Of a DNA stretch of 64,000 nucleotides, positions 37,602 to 46,618 are shown one piece after another. The notes under the pieces were generated by a model that was not told where the DNA came from, did not search any database, and worked only from the letters and a program-made list of their open reading frames with translations. Position 1 is the first letter of the stretch. Every line of letters begins with the position of its first letter. The stretch is from Streptococcus suis (lineage in GTDB: Bacteria; Bacillota; Bacilli; Lactobacillales; Streptococcaceae), in assembly GCF_019794555.1 (NCBI RefSeq), contig NZ_JAIMEP010000002.1, positions 1-64,000 on the forward strand. Direction: 5' to 3'. The position numbers and the translations under genes are program-made.

Positions 37602-40064
37602 TCATTCTTCAAAATATTGCTGCACAGTTCGACAAATTTCTTTTTCATCTATTTTCGTTAGTTGATAATCTTTCTGTAAAAAGGAAAGAATTTGGTGCCC
37701 ATATCGTTTTGTATAGACCCTGTTATCTAAAACCAATACAATCGATTCTTGAGTTGACTGACGATTGGTCCTTCCAATAGCCTGTTTTAATTTGATCATC
37801 ATCAGTGGCAAGTTATAATCGTAAAAAGGATTCTTCCCTTCATTTCTCAAATGATCATTTATTTTCTGGACAAATCGATCCTTCGGATTTTCAAAAGGTA
37901 ACCGAGTGATGACTTGAATCAATTGATTATGGCTTGAAAAGTCTACACCCTCCCAGAACATTCCTGTTCCAAGCAATAGTTGACATTCTCCACGCTCAAA
38001 TTTTCGTTTTAATGTTATTTCCTGACCATGTTTATGTTGGGCCAAATGAGGAAGATCGTACTGATCTAGTAAATCAGAAACCTGTAACAATAAAGAAATG
38101 GAGGTAAATAAAACCAAGATCGGTTTGCCCAGCTCTGCCATTTCAACCAAATGACGCGCCAGATAATCAGCGTGTTCGACTTTTGGCAATTTTATGATGT
38201 CTGGAAGATTCGTTGGAAAAATAATTTCTTGGTTTTCCACTTTTTTGGTTGGCAATAAATCCATTGTAGCCTGTTCAAAGCCCAATAGGTCAGATAGATT
38301 TATCTGATTGCTGATAACCAAGGTAGCACTAATACAAAAGATCTTGGACTTTGGTAAGAGACTCGCTACATTTAGCAAGCCATCCTTTGCTCCTCTCAAA
38401 TAAGCAACACGTTTTTCTTCTAACACCTTTTCTTCCAACCAAAATGCATCATAATAATCTAAAAACTGCAATAATTCACGCAAATCACTATCCTGTAACT
38501 CAGTCAAATTTTGACGAACCTGCGCTAGTTCCTCTTTATGAATTTCTCGGTAACCATTCTGTCGAAAACGAGTCAAAAAATGACTGAGTTCAAACTGACT
38601 CGATTCAAATAAGCGCTGTTCCAATATCGAATCAGCCTTGTCCTTCTTGCTTTGCAAGAGCTGTAAAGCAATGCCCAACTCTTGTGAATCAGTCGCCAAG
38701 TTTTCAGCAGCCAGTAGAAATTTCTGCGCCTCATCAATCACCACGATACGGTGCTCCATGAGAGGATCTTGATCCTTGAGATGATGAAGGAAATAGGCAT
38801 GATTCGTGATGAGCAATCGACATGACTGTGCTTGTTGATTCAGTCTTCTCCAAAAATCCCACTCCCAAAACAAACTCTCAGAATCTATTGTTCCATCATG
38901 GCTAATGTCGTCAAAATAAGACTGATAACGCTGTTTTTGCTTCAACTCATCTAAGTCACCTGTGTGAGTTTCAGTCAGCCAAACCAGCACTTGCATTTTG
39001 AATAAATTGACAAGTCGATTGCTATCCTGTTTTTGCAAAGATTTCCAAAATTTATCCAAATCTATAAAATGCTTTGGGGATTTTATAGAGACGATTGGAA
39101 TTTGAAATATTTCTTGTAATTTACATCCTTCATTTTCTATGATTTGCTCTTGGAGGAGTTTTGTTGGAACAGTCACTAATAATGGCTGATCTGTTTTGGC
39201 AAGAAGAGGAAGCAGATAGCCATAAGTCTTCCCTAGTCCTGCTTGTGCCTGAATAAAATGCACATTTTCTTGATCATCCAATCGTTTTTCAACAACTGTT
39301 GCAAAAGCTGTTTGGTTTTTCCGTTCGTGCAAGCCTAGTAGAGCGATGTTGGTCAAAAAATCTTCGGACAGATGATAAGCCTGCTTTGTTTCAAGTGGTC
39401 TTTTAAGTACCAATCCATGAACTACCTCGAAACTTTCTGACAGATTATCTGACAAATAGGGAACCATCTCATCAATAACCAATCGACTCTCAAAAAGTAG
39501 CTGATCAGCTAAGAGCAAGAGATTCTCCACCATGAAAGTGGGGAGACTTTTAATTTTCTCTTGAATTTTGATGAGCAATCGAGCGGTTGCCAAGGCATCA
39601 GAAATGGCCGTATGAGCCTGTTCTAAACCCAAATCCAAATATTCCGCCAAATTCCCCAGACTATATTTATCAAAGGTCGGAAAGAAAAGTTGGGATAACT
39701 CAACCGTATCGACTCTTGGTGACAACAAATCATAGCCCTCAAAAAAGAGAGCCTCAGCCAACAAGTTTGCATCAAATTTAACATTATGAGCTACGAAAAT
39801 AGCATCACCAATCAGCTCATAGATTTTTCCAGCAACTTGTCCAAAATCAGGTGCTATGGCCAATTGCTGGTCCGTAATCCCTGTTAAATTTTTTATATGG
39901 TCATCTAATAATTCATAGGGATTAATATCTGTGGAATAGGTCTCTACTATTTCCCTATTTTCAACGATAACAATCCCGATTTGAATAATTTTTGCATCTA
40001 TACCAGTACCCGTAGCTTCCAAATCTACTACAGCGTATCGATTGCTTGTTCTAGTTATATCCAT
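37602..40064 (-). CDS. dinG: DinG-type exonuclease-helicase fusion
   Basis: The 820-residue protein joins an N-terminal DEDDh 3'-5' exonuclease (VVDLEATG, HNVKFDANLLA, HTAISDALATARL; residues ~10-170) to an XPD/DinG-like helicase (AGLGKT Walker A near residue 270, VIDEAQ box, GTGMFWEGVDF, QAIGRTNRQ motif VI). This arrangement is usual in Firmicutes, where it degrades or unwinds DNA structures. ATG 40064 has no SD but sits 6 nt after TGCTATAAT, suggesting a leaderless mRNA. Upstream in-frame codons overlap the promoter. Confidence 0.93.
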   Translation of the reverse strand: MDITRTSNRYAVVDLEATGTGIDAKIIQIGIVIVENREIVETYSTDINPYELLDDHIKNLTGITDQQLAIAPDFGQVAGKIYELIGDAIFVAHNVKFDANLLAEALFFEGYDLLSPRVDTVELSQLFFPTFDKYSLGNLAEYLDLGLEQAHTAISDALATARLLIKIQEKIKSLPTFMVENLLLLADQLLFESRLVIDEMVPYLSDNLSESFEVVHGLVLKRPLETKQAYHLSEDFLTNIALLGLHERKNQTAFATVVEKRLDDQENVHFIQAQAGLGKTYGYLLPLLAKTDQPLLVTVPTKLLQEQIIENEGCKLQEIFQIPIVSIKSPKHFIDLDKFWKSLQKQDSNRLVNLFKMQVLVWLTETHTGDLDELKQKQRYQSYFDDISHDGTIDSESLFWEWDFWRRLNQQAQSCRLLITNHAYFLHHLKDQDPLMEHRIVVIDEAQKFLLAAENLATDSQELGIALQLLQSKKDKADSILEQRLFESSQFELSHFLTRFRQNGYREIHKEELAQVRQNLTELQDSDLRELLQFLDYYDAFWLEEKVLEEKRVAYLRGAKDGLLNVASLLPKSKIFCISATLVISNQINLSDLLGFEQATMDLLPTKKVENQEIIFPTNLPDIIKLPKVEHADYLARHLVEMAELGKPILVLFTSISLLLQVSDLLDQYDLPHLAQHKHGQEITLKRKFERGECQLLLGTGMFWEGVDFSSHNQLIQVITRLPFENPKDRFVQKINDHLRNEGKNPFYDYNLPLMMIKLKQAIGRTNRQSTQESIVLVLDNRVYTKRYGHQILSFLQKDYQLTKIDEKEICRTVQQYFEE

Positions 40065-40070
40065 AATGAC

Positions 40071-40079
40071 ATTATAGCA
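40071..40079 (-). promoter_or_regulatory. Extended -10 6 nt before the dinG start (leaderless candidate)
   Basis: TGCTATAAT-N6-ATG on the minus strand, with no Shine-Dalgarno in the 6-nt gap. Confidence 0.6.
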
Positions 40080-40199
40080 TATTCCATTTATAGGCAAAAG
40101 CTCCAAACAAAATCCATGAAGAATGCCATTTTTTTTGTTACACTAATACCGTCTTTGATTGTGTATAGACTATTATGAATGAAAATTAGGGGAGCGAAC

Positions 40200-40838
40200 A
40201 TGAAAATCCATAAAACAATCAATCCAGTGGCCGTCCAAAATACCTATTATCTTGAGAGTGATACCCATCTGATTGTAGTAGATCCTGGTAGTGATTGGAA
40301 CAAGATTCATGATAAGATTGAACAAATTGGAAAACCAATAACTGCAATACTCTTGACCCATACTCATTACGATCATATTATGAGTTTGGACATTCTACGT
40401 GAAACCTACCACTTTCCACCTGTATATGTTGCAGAAAGTGAAGCTAGCTGGCTTTACACACCAGAAATGAACCTGTCCGGACTACCTCGTCATGACGATA
40501 TGGAAAATGTCATTTGCAAACCCGCAGAACAAATCTTTCAGTTTGAAAAAGAATACAAATTTGATGGTTTTCATTTTATAGTGGTTCCCACACCTGGCCA
40601 TTCGATTGGTGGTGTATCCTTCATCTTCCCTGAAGAAGAATGCGTGATAACAGGTGATGCCCTATTTCGTGAAACCATTGGTCGGACAGACCTTCCTACA
40701 AGTAATTTTGAAGACTTGATTTATGGAATCCAAAACAACATATTTACTCTACCAAATCACTATACTGTCTACCCTGGTCATGGACAAAATACGACCATTG
40801 CACATGAAAAAAATTTCAATCCATTTTTTAAGCGATAA
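40200..40838 (+). CDS. MBL-fold hydrolase (YqgX/glyoxalase II-like)
   Basis: The 212-residue protein carries the zinc motif LTHTHYDHI (residues ~55-63), VVPTPGHSIGG, ITGDALFRETIGRTDL and VYPGHGQNTTI, the pattern of glyoxalase II-like hydrolases (YqgX/YcbL type). It may hydrolyse S-lactoyl thiols or similar thioesters; the substrate is unproven. ATG 40200 is preceded by GGGGAGCGAAC. Followed by a terminator shared with convergent ftsX. Confidence 0.85.
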   Translation: MKIHKTINPVAVQNTYYLESDTHLIVVDPGSDWNKIHDKIEQIGKPITAILLTHTHYDHIMSLDILRETYHFPPVYVAESEASWLYTPEMNLSGLPRHDDMENVICKPAEQIFQFEKEYKFDGFHFIVVPTPGHSIGGVSFIFPEEECVITGDALFRETIGRTDLPTSNFEDLIYGIQNNIFTLPNHYTVYPGHGQNTTIAHEKNFNPFFKR

Positions 40839-40839
40839 A

Positions 40840-40872
40840 AAAATCCTGAGAAGCAACTTCTCGGGATTTTTT
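40840..40872. terminator. Bidirectional terminator between the MBL gene and ftsX
   Basis: AAATCCTGAGAAG/CTTCTCGGGATTT stem with A/T runs on both sides. Confidence 0.8.
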
Positions 40873-40878
40873 CTAAAT

Positions 40879-41817
40879 TTAAATCTTCAAATAACGGTTC
40901 ATTGATATCATTGATCCAAGCGAGCCAATAAGAATTCCTATTATAAATAGAGCAGCGATCATAGCTGGAATAAATATATCTAAACCGATTAAGGATAAAT
41001 CTTGGCTAGCCAAACTACTATTAACCGAAGTATATACCATATTATACAAGAAGTATACCAAGGCTGATGGAATGATGGCTCCTAGCAAACCAACCCACGC
41101 CCCCTCCCATAAGAATGGACCACGGATATAACCATTTTTTGCCCCAACTAATCGCATAATTTGAATCTCTCTACTGCGAGAAATAATTGTAATACGAATC
41201 GTGTTAGAAATTAAGAATATTGCTGTAAACAATAGCAAGGCAGTTGCGGCTAATCCCCATGTACGGACCAAGCCAGCTAATTTAAAAATTCGCTCTGTCT
41301 CCACTTCTCCATCACGCACCTCTGTTACTCCGTCAATCTTTGCAATTTCAGCAGCGACTGATTTAACATACTGAGGTTCCGTCGTATCAATAATATAAGC
41401 ATCGTAAAGCGGATTAGCATCCCCTTGGAACAAGTTCCACGTTTCACCCAACGTCTCAGTCAATTTCTTCAACTGATCATCCTTGCTGGAATATGTAACT
41501 GTTTCGACATTAGGAAGAGCTGTAATCTGATTATAAACTGCCTTGTAATCCGGATTTGCAACTGTCTGACCCTCGTCATTTACAATCGTTTCGGCTTGAT
41601 CTGTAGAATTTGCCCTCAAATAAACATTTATCCGTACATTATTCTCCAAGTCAGAAGCAAGCTTGGCTGTATTTAAAATCACCGAAGCGAATAAACCAAC
41701 CATTGTCAATGTAATCGCCACGGAAGAAATTGCCGCAATCGTCATCCAACCATTACGTTTCAAGCTTTTTAAAGACTCTACAAAGTGCCTAAAAAATCGT
41801 CTAATCATCGTATCCAT
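40879..41817 (-). CDS. ftsX: Cell division protein FtsX
   Basis: FtsX transmits FtsE ATP hydrolysis to PcsB-type peptidoglycan hydrolases. The 312-residue protein has one N-terminal helix (residues ~25-50), an extracellular domain of about 130 residues, and three C-terminal helices. AAGGAGAGT precedes ATG 41817; ATG 41808 is 9 nt downstream. Its start overlaps the ftsE stop, so translation is coupled. Confidence 0.95.
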   Translation of the reverse strand: MDTMIRRFFRHFVESLKSLKRNGWMTIAAISSVAITLTMVGLFASVILNTAKLASDLENNVRINVYLRANSTDQAETIVNDEGQTVANPDYKAVYNQITALPNVETVTYSSKDDQLKKLTETLGETWNLFQGDANPLYDAYIIDTTEPQYVKSVAAEIAKIDGVTEVRDGEVETERIFKLAGLVRTWGLAATALLLFTAIFLISNTIRITIISRSREIQIMRLVGAKNGYIRGPFLWEGAWVGLLGAIIPSALVYFLYNMVYTSVNSSLASQDLSLIGLDIFIPAMIAALFIIGILIGSLGSMISMNRYLKI

Positions 41818-42493
41818 ACTCTCCTTGTTCTTGGTCTCGTACTACTCGGCCATCTTCAATGGCGATAACACGATGGCGGAGGGTATTAACAATCTGACTA
41901 TTATGTGTCGCCATAAGGACTGTTGTCCCTTGTAGATTGATACGCTCCAAAAGATTCATAATTTCCCATGAATTCTCTGGGTCCAAGTTACCAGTTGGTT
42001 CATCAGCAATTAATACCTTAGGATTATTTACAATTGCACGTGCAATTGCAATCCGTTGTTGTTCACCACCTGAAAGCTCATTTGGGAATGAACGAATCTT
42101 ATGTTTCAAACCAACCAAATCCAAAACTTCCATGACACGTTTCTTGATATTACGAGGTTTCTCACCGATAACTTCCATCGCATAGGCAATATTTTCAAAA
42201 ACAGTCTTTTTAGGTAAGAGTTTGTAGTCTTGGAAAACCACTCCAACACTACGACGTAGAAGAGGAACATCTCTCTTTTTAATTTTTGCAAGATCGAACT
42301 TACCAACCATTAAACTTCCCTTATCGAGTTTTTCCTCCCGATACAATAGTTTGATAAATGTTGATTTCCCTGCACCAGAGGGACCTACAATATAGGCAAA
42401 TTCTCCAGCCTCAACATTGACCGATACATTACGTAAGGCCGTTGTTCCGTTACCATATTTCTTGGTAACCTCTTTCATTTCAATAATTCTCAT
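41801..42493 (-). CDS. ftsE: Cell division ATP-binding protein FtsE
   Basis: The 230-residue ABC ATPase has Walker A GPSGAGKST, signature LSGGEQQRIAIARA, Walker B VLIADEPTGNLDPE and the switch histidine LMATHNSQIV. The ATG at 42493 matches the family N-terminus (IIEMKEVTKKYGNGTTALRNV). The nearest SD (AAAGGA) is about 20 nt away, but a CTGTCT-G-AGACAG hairpin lies between them and could bring it close. The 198 bases upstream to prfB hold no gene. Confidence 0.96.
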   Translation of the reverse strand: MRIIEMKEVTKKYGNGTTALRNVSVNVEAGEFAYIVGPSGAGKSTFIKLLYREEKLDKGSLMVGKFDLAKIKKRDVPLLRRSVGVVFQDYKLLPKKTVFENIAYAMEVIGEKPRNIKKRVMEVLDLVGLKHKIRSFPNELSGGEQQRIAIARAIVNNPKVLIADEPTGNLDPENSWEIMNLLERINLQGTTVLMATHNSQIVNTLRHRVIAIEDGRVVRDQEQGEYGYDD

Positions 42494-42692
42494 AGGATTT
42501 TCTGTCTCAGACAGTCCTTTCTTAAGATTTGAGAACCTGTATTAACAGTTCAGCACTTCCATCAAAGGCTAGTTTTTCAGCTACTCATCGTTAGTTTTTT
42601 CAAAATACAGTCCGCATTCTCTCAAAAAACTTCCTTGATTAGATGAAAACCTACCTTTTAAATATAAGTACTTTACTTGTAAATACGAATTC

Positions 42693-43788
42693 TTAGCTAA
42701 TTCGCCATTTTAAATAAGCATCTATAAAGCCGTCCAAGGCACCGTCCATCACTTTGTCAACTTGAGCCACCTCATAACCTGTACGGTGGTCTTTTACCAT
42801 TGTATAAGGTGTAAAGACATAAGAACGAATCTGACTTCCCCAAGTGATCTCTTTCTTGTCACCCTTGAGTGAGTCTACTTCTGCCGCTTTCTTCTCCTGC
42901 TCCAATTGATACAATTTAGCCTGCAAGAGTTTCATTGCACGGTCTCGGTTTCCATACTGAGTGCGGTCAACTGTGGACTGAGTCACAATCCCTGTCGGAA
43001 TGTGCGTCAATCGAACACCTGTTGAGACCTTGTTGACGTTCTGTCCACCAGCACCACCTGAACGGAAGGTATCCATCTTCACTTCATCATCTCTGATTTC
43101 AATTTCAATGGTATCGTCCAACTCAGGCATTACCTCTACAGATGTAAAGGAAGTATGACGACGCTTAGCTGAGTCAAAAGGTGAGATGCGCACCAACCGA
43201 TGAACACCCATTTCTGACTTCAGCAAACCATATGCATTGGGACCGGTAAAGCTAAGGGTCACAGACTTAATACCTGCCTCATCACCAGCTTGATAATCCA
43301 ATGTTTCTACTGTAAAACCTTTGGCATTTCCATAGCGCTGATACATCCGCAGAAGCATTTCTCCCCAGTCTTGTGCCTCGGTACCACCCGAACCTGGATG
43401 AATTTCCAAGATAGCATTATTGTGGTCGTAAGGTTCTGACAACAAAAGGGTCATCTCGTAAGCAGTCATGGCTTTGTCCAATTCTGCCAACTTTTCAACC
43501 AGTTCATCCCGAACAGACTCATCTTCCACTAGAAAATCTAGCAATATTTCAGATTCATCATATAAATCCAACATCTGATGGAAATTTCCATAGGTATTTT
43601 TTAATTCATTCAACTCCTGAGACGTCTTCTGGGCTGCCAAATTATCATTCCAGAAATCTGGCTCCGTCATCTTGTTCTCAAGAATGGCAATCTCTTCTTC
43701 CAGACCTTCTAAGTCAAAGAGACCCCCTAAAAGAAGTTAATTTTTTGCCAAGTTCTTCAACCTTTTGGCGAATTTCTGCTGTATCCAT
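42693..43788 (-). CDS. prfB: Peptide chain release factor 2, with programmed +1 frameshift
   Basis: RF2 reads UGA and UAA. ATG 43788 (SD GAGGTGTAT) begins frame 1, [16 protein letters not shown]...SFRGSL, ending at in-frame TGA 43714-43716. The site AGGGGGTCTCTTTGAC, with its internal SD-like AGGGGG, is the classic autoregulatory slippery site. After +1 shift translation continues [12 protein letters not shown] to the stop at 42693, giving 364 residues, the normal length. The GGQ motif ([13 protein letters not shown]) and the codon-recognition region [13 protein letters not shown] are present. It is an intact gene, not a pseudogene. Confidence 0.97.
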
Positions 43789-43822
43789 ATACACCTCATT
43801 TTGATTCATAATCTTTATTATA

Positions 43823-44950
43823 TCACATTTGCAAGTCCTTGACCATGTTGAGAAAGGCCGTTTGCTCTGCTATGACATCATCATTGTCTGATGAAATACC
43901 TGCAATAAAGGAAACTATCTCATCATTGGGCTGTTTGACCAATTGCCCCAAAGCCCAGATAGCTGTCGCCATGTGGATTGGATTTTGCTTCTTATCAATA
44001 ATTTCTAGGAGTTTGGGAATGGCAGAGCGGTCATTACTATTGGCCAAGGCAATGATAGCATTGCGCTGAAGAATATTTTTCCCTCGCCAAGAGCCAGCAA
44101 TCATGCCAAATTTTTCCTTAAATTGTCCATTTGATAAGTCCAAGAATGGAATCAGCTCAGGCTCAGCCAATTCTGGGTCAATCTCCACCACAGGCGGACT
44201 GGAAATTCCCTTGTTGTAAGGACAACAAATCTGGCAAATATCACAACCATAGATGACAGTCTTGATTTTCTTACGAAATTCCAAGTCCATCATCCCCTTA
44301 TCTTGTGTCTGAAAGGACAGGCAACGACGGGCATTCATGGTCGTGTCACCTAATAGACAAGAGGTCGGACAGGCTGCAACACAGCGATTGCATTCACCAC
44401 AATCATAATCTACTGGTTGATCTGGTTCGATGTCCAGGTTGGTCACTAATTCTCCTAGAAACATATAGGAACCAAATTCCTTAGAAATGACTAGCCCATT
44501 CTTACCGATAAAGCCAATTCCTGCACGACGAGCGACCGCTGTATCCACCAAAGCTCCTGTATCTACCATAGCCTTGTATTCCAAACCATCCGTCAGTTTC
44601 TCAATTCCCCGTGCCAAACGCTCCATCTTATCTTGCAAGATATAGTGGTAATCAAGCCCCCATGAACTAGGGGTAATCTTCCCACGTTTGTATTGAGTCT
44701 TCTGCGGTTTGACAGGCAAATGTCGAGGATAAGCTACCGCGATAGAAATGATGGTTTTGGCAGATTCTAACGACAGTTTGGGACGGATACGTTCTCCGAT
44801 ATTCTTGTGTTCAAATCCTGACGAACGCCCTTCTTCCTGACTAGCACGAAGTGATTTCTCCAAATAAGCAAAATCATCAGCCGTTGTAAAACCAATCTTC
44901 GAGATTCCGATTTCCTGAGATAATTTAATAATCTCTTCTTTTATATTCAT
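43823..44950 (-). CDS. queG: Epoxyqueuosine reductase
   Basis: QueG reduces epoxyqueuosine to queuosine in tRNA with cobalamin and two 4Fe-4S clusters. The 375-residue protein has the clusters in CGECNRCVAACPTSCL and CDICQICCPYN, the catalytic region with DTGALVDTAVARRAG, and a C-terminal HEAT-like part (residues ~300-375). ATG 44950 lies 7 nt after TGCTAAAAT with no SD, a leaderless candidate; ATG 44959 overlaps the -10. Upstream of prfB by 34 bases. Confidence 0.95.
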   Translation of the reverse strand: MNIKEEIIKLSQEIGISKIGFTTADDFAYLEKSLRASQEEGRSSGFEHKNIGERIRPKLSLESAKTIISIAVAYPRHLPVKPQKTQYKRGKITPSSWGLDYHYILQDKMERLARGIEKLTDGLEYKAMVDTGALVDTAVARRAGIGFIGKNGLVISKEFGSYMFLGELVTNLDIEPDQPVDYDCGECNRCVAACPTSCLLGDTTMNARRCLSFQTQDKGMMDLEFRKKIKTVIYGCDICQICCPYNKGISSPPVVEIDPELAEPELIPFLDLSNGQFKEKFGMIAGSWRGKNILQRNAIIALANSNDRSAIPKLLEIIDKKQNPIHMATAIWALGQLVKQPNDEIVSFIAGISSDNDDVIAEQTAFLNMVKDLQM

Positions 44951-44957
44951 TATCTTC

Positions 44958-44966
44958 ATTTTAGCA
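44958..44966 (-). promoter_or_regulatory. Extended -10 7 nt before the queG start (leaderless candidate)
   Basis: TGCTAAAAT-N7-ATG on the minus strand; no SD in the gap. Confidence 0.5.
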
Positions 44967-44990
44967 AACTTTGGATATATTTAGCAAGAC

Positions 44991-45479
44991 CTACATAGCT
45001 AAATAAGTTATTAATATAACAAAAAACGTTAGCACAAAACAAAAAATATTCATACGAACATAGGCCTTCTCCCGCCAAATACTGGTCAAGACATACATGA
45101 TATTAATACCGATTGCTCCCCCTAAGCCGTTAGCCAGTAAATCAGTTATGTCTGCAACCCCAAGTAAAAGAAGATATTGCAGAACCTCAAAGCAGAGACT
45201 CACTAACATAATCAAACATAGATTAGCCACCCACGATGCCTTGCGAAATAGCATTTCCATATAGATACCAAAGGGAATAAAACTTACAATATTAAATAGA
45301 ATTTCTGGAAAATCTAACACTCCATCATAGACTGCTGTTCCTGCAAACGGAATTAAGTTTATACTAGCATAACCATAGCGTCCATAAACGATGCTCAAGT
45401 CCATCTTAAAGACAATCATCCAAGCAAGTAAAAGGAGATAGGCAAAAAATAAAAACACACTCATTTTCTTTGTCTGCAT
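44991..45479 (-). CDS. VanZ-like family membrane protein
   Basis: The 162-residue protein has five hydrophobic segments and the VanZ-like pattern SINLIPFAGT, ILFNIVSFIPFGIYMEMLFR and LLGVADITDLLANGLGGAIG. VanZ-family members affect lipoglycopeptide susceptibility; most chromosomal ones have no known role. ATG 45479 is preceded by AGAGGAGAATTTCT; the eight upstream codons are not needed. Confidence 0.85.
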   Translation of the reverse strand: MQTKKMSVFLFFAYLLLLAWMIVFKMDLSIVYGRYGYASINLIPFAGTAVYDGVLDFPEILFNIVSFIPFGIYMEMLFRKASWVANLCLIMLVSLCFEVLQYLLLLGVADITDLLANGLGGAIGINIMYVLTSIWREKAYVRMNIFCFVLTFFVILITYLAM

Positions 45480-45646
45480 AGAAATTCTCCTCTCAACTAG
45501 CATATTTTATCATTATATCATAAATGCTGTTCTATAAAATGTCACTTCTGTGACAAAGCTCGTTCCATATTACAAGTACTTTACAACCTACTAAAACAGA
45601 AAAGGAAGACACTACCAAGCTTCCCCTTATTTCCAAAAAAATCTTA

Positions 45647-46063
45647 TTAAAATGTCTGATTGCTATACTGAAAAGCCTTATATTGATGGATTTGTAGCAT
45701 CAAACGTTCAAAGTTTGCTTCCTTACATGCTCGCATGATTAAGAAGCAATCAATAAATTTCCACAAGTAAACACCAATAAAAAATAAAAAACCTATCAAA
45801 ATAAATAGCGTTACAAACGAAATGATAAATGCAATTAATTTTGCAAACCCCAGCCCCTTATTTCCAGCATAAAACCGATCCACTCCAAATTCACCGAAAA
45901 AAATAGCTAAAATAAGAGCAACTAGAGGCTGACGCAATTCAACCATCATGAGAGCATTTAAGGCTCCTTCGTCCAAATCTTCCAACTCCTGTTGAAGAAT
46001 CAGTAACTTATCTGAAGGCAAATAACTACTTTTACTAAAAACATACTGCTGAAGATTATTCAT
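45647..46063 (-). CDS. TM2-domain membrane protein
   Basis: The 138-residue protein has an N-terminal soluble part (residues 1-50) and a TM2 domain: two helices around the hallmark GEFGVDRFYAGNKGLGFAKL. Function of bacterial TM2 proteins is unknown. ATG 46063 follows GAGGTGAGAAAGTAT; an in-frame GTG at 46075 overlaps the SD. Confidence 0.82.
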   Translation of the reverse strand: MNNLQQYVFSKSSYLPSDKLLILQQELEDLDEGALNALMMVELRQPLVALILAIFFGEFGVDRFYAGNKGLGFAKLIAFIISFVTLFILIGFLFFIGVYLWKFIDCFLIMRACKEANFERLMLQIHQYKAFQYSNQTF

Positions 46064-46198
46064 ATACTTTCTCACCTCATAAAAATTATAGCAGTTTCTT
46101 TCGTCTCAAGCAAGTATTGAAAGGACAACCATTCCAGAATATATTTGCATGTTTTTTTCTGTTTCGCTATAATAAAACTAGATTACGAGGAGGTTCTT

Positions 46199-46588
46199 AT
46201 GAGAATTATAATTCATTATCCAAAACCTATCAAACAACTATCCTCCCAAAAACTTCCACTTCTGGTAGATGGAAAAATTGCTGGGACAGTTACACAAGGT
46301 AAAATTCTAAGCTTACCAATTACACAACCATCTGTTACACTAAGCGTTCGAGGGGATAAAAAGTCAGCCATTCAAGTTGAAGAAGGCGATAGGGTTCAAA
46401 TAGTAGAGAATAGCAAGTACTTCATTCTCTACTATTTCAGCCTGGCTATCGTACCAATCGCCTTACTGTTTAACTTACCAACTCTTGTCAAAACCATCCT
46501 CCTCGTACTAGCACTTGCCATTACTTTGTTAGGACAACTAATCTTTCCAAAATACATTATCCTTAGAGAAAAAAGCTCAGACCACTAA
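46199..46588 (+). CDS. Hypothetical protein with beta-rich N-terminus and two membrane helices
   Basis: The 129-residue protein has an N-terminal ~70 residues rich in short strands (LLVDGKIAGTVTQGKILSLPI) and two helices near residues 78-95 and 98-118. ATG 46199 has a strong SD (GAGGAGGTTCTT), and a TATAAT lies about 30 nt upstream. I do not recognise the family. Its end overlaps a bidirectional terminator. Confidence 0.65.
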   Translation: MRIIIHYPKPIKQLSSQKLPLLVDGKIAGTVTQGKILSLPITQPSVTLSVRGDKKSAIQVEEGDRVQIVENSKYFILYYFSLAIVPIALLFNLPTLVKTILLVLALAITLLGQLIFPKYIILREKSSDH

Positions 46589-46600
46589 ATCTGAGCTTTT
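46571..46600. terminator. Bidirectional terminator
   Basis: AAAAGCTCAGA (46571-46581) pairs with TCTGAGCTTTT (46590-46600), with T runs on both strands. It serves the 46199 gene and the convergent cation ATPase. Confidence 0.85.
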
Positions 46601-46618
46601 ATTTTTTCTTTATGAGTA

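Noticed and set aside
43670..43788. prfB as a frameshifted pseudogene
   Set aside because: The stop is the normal programmed frameshift site.
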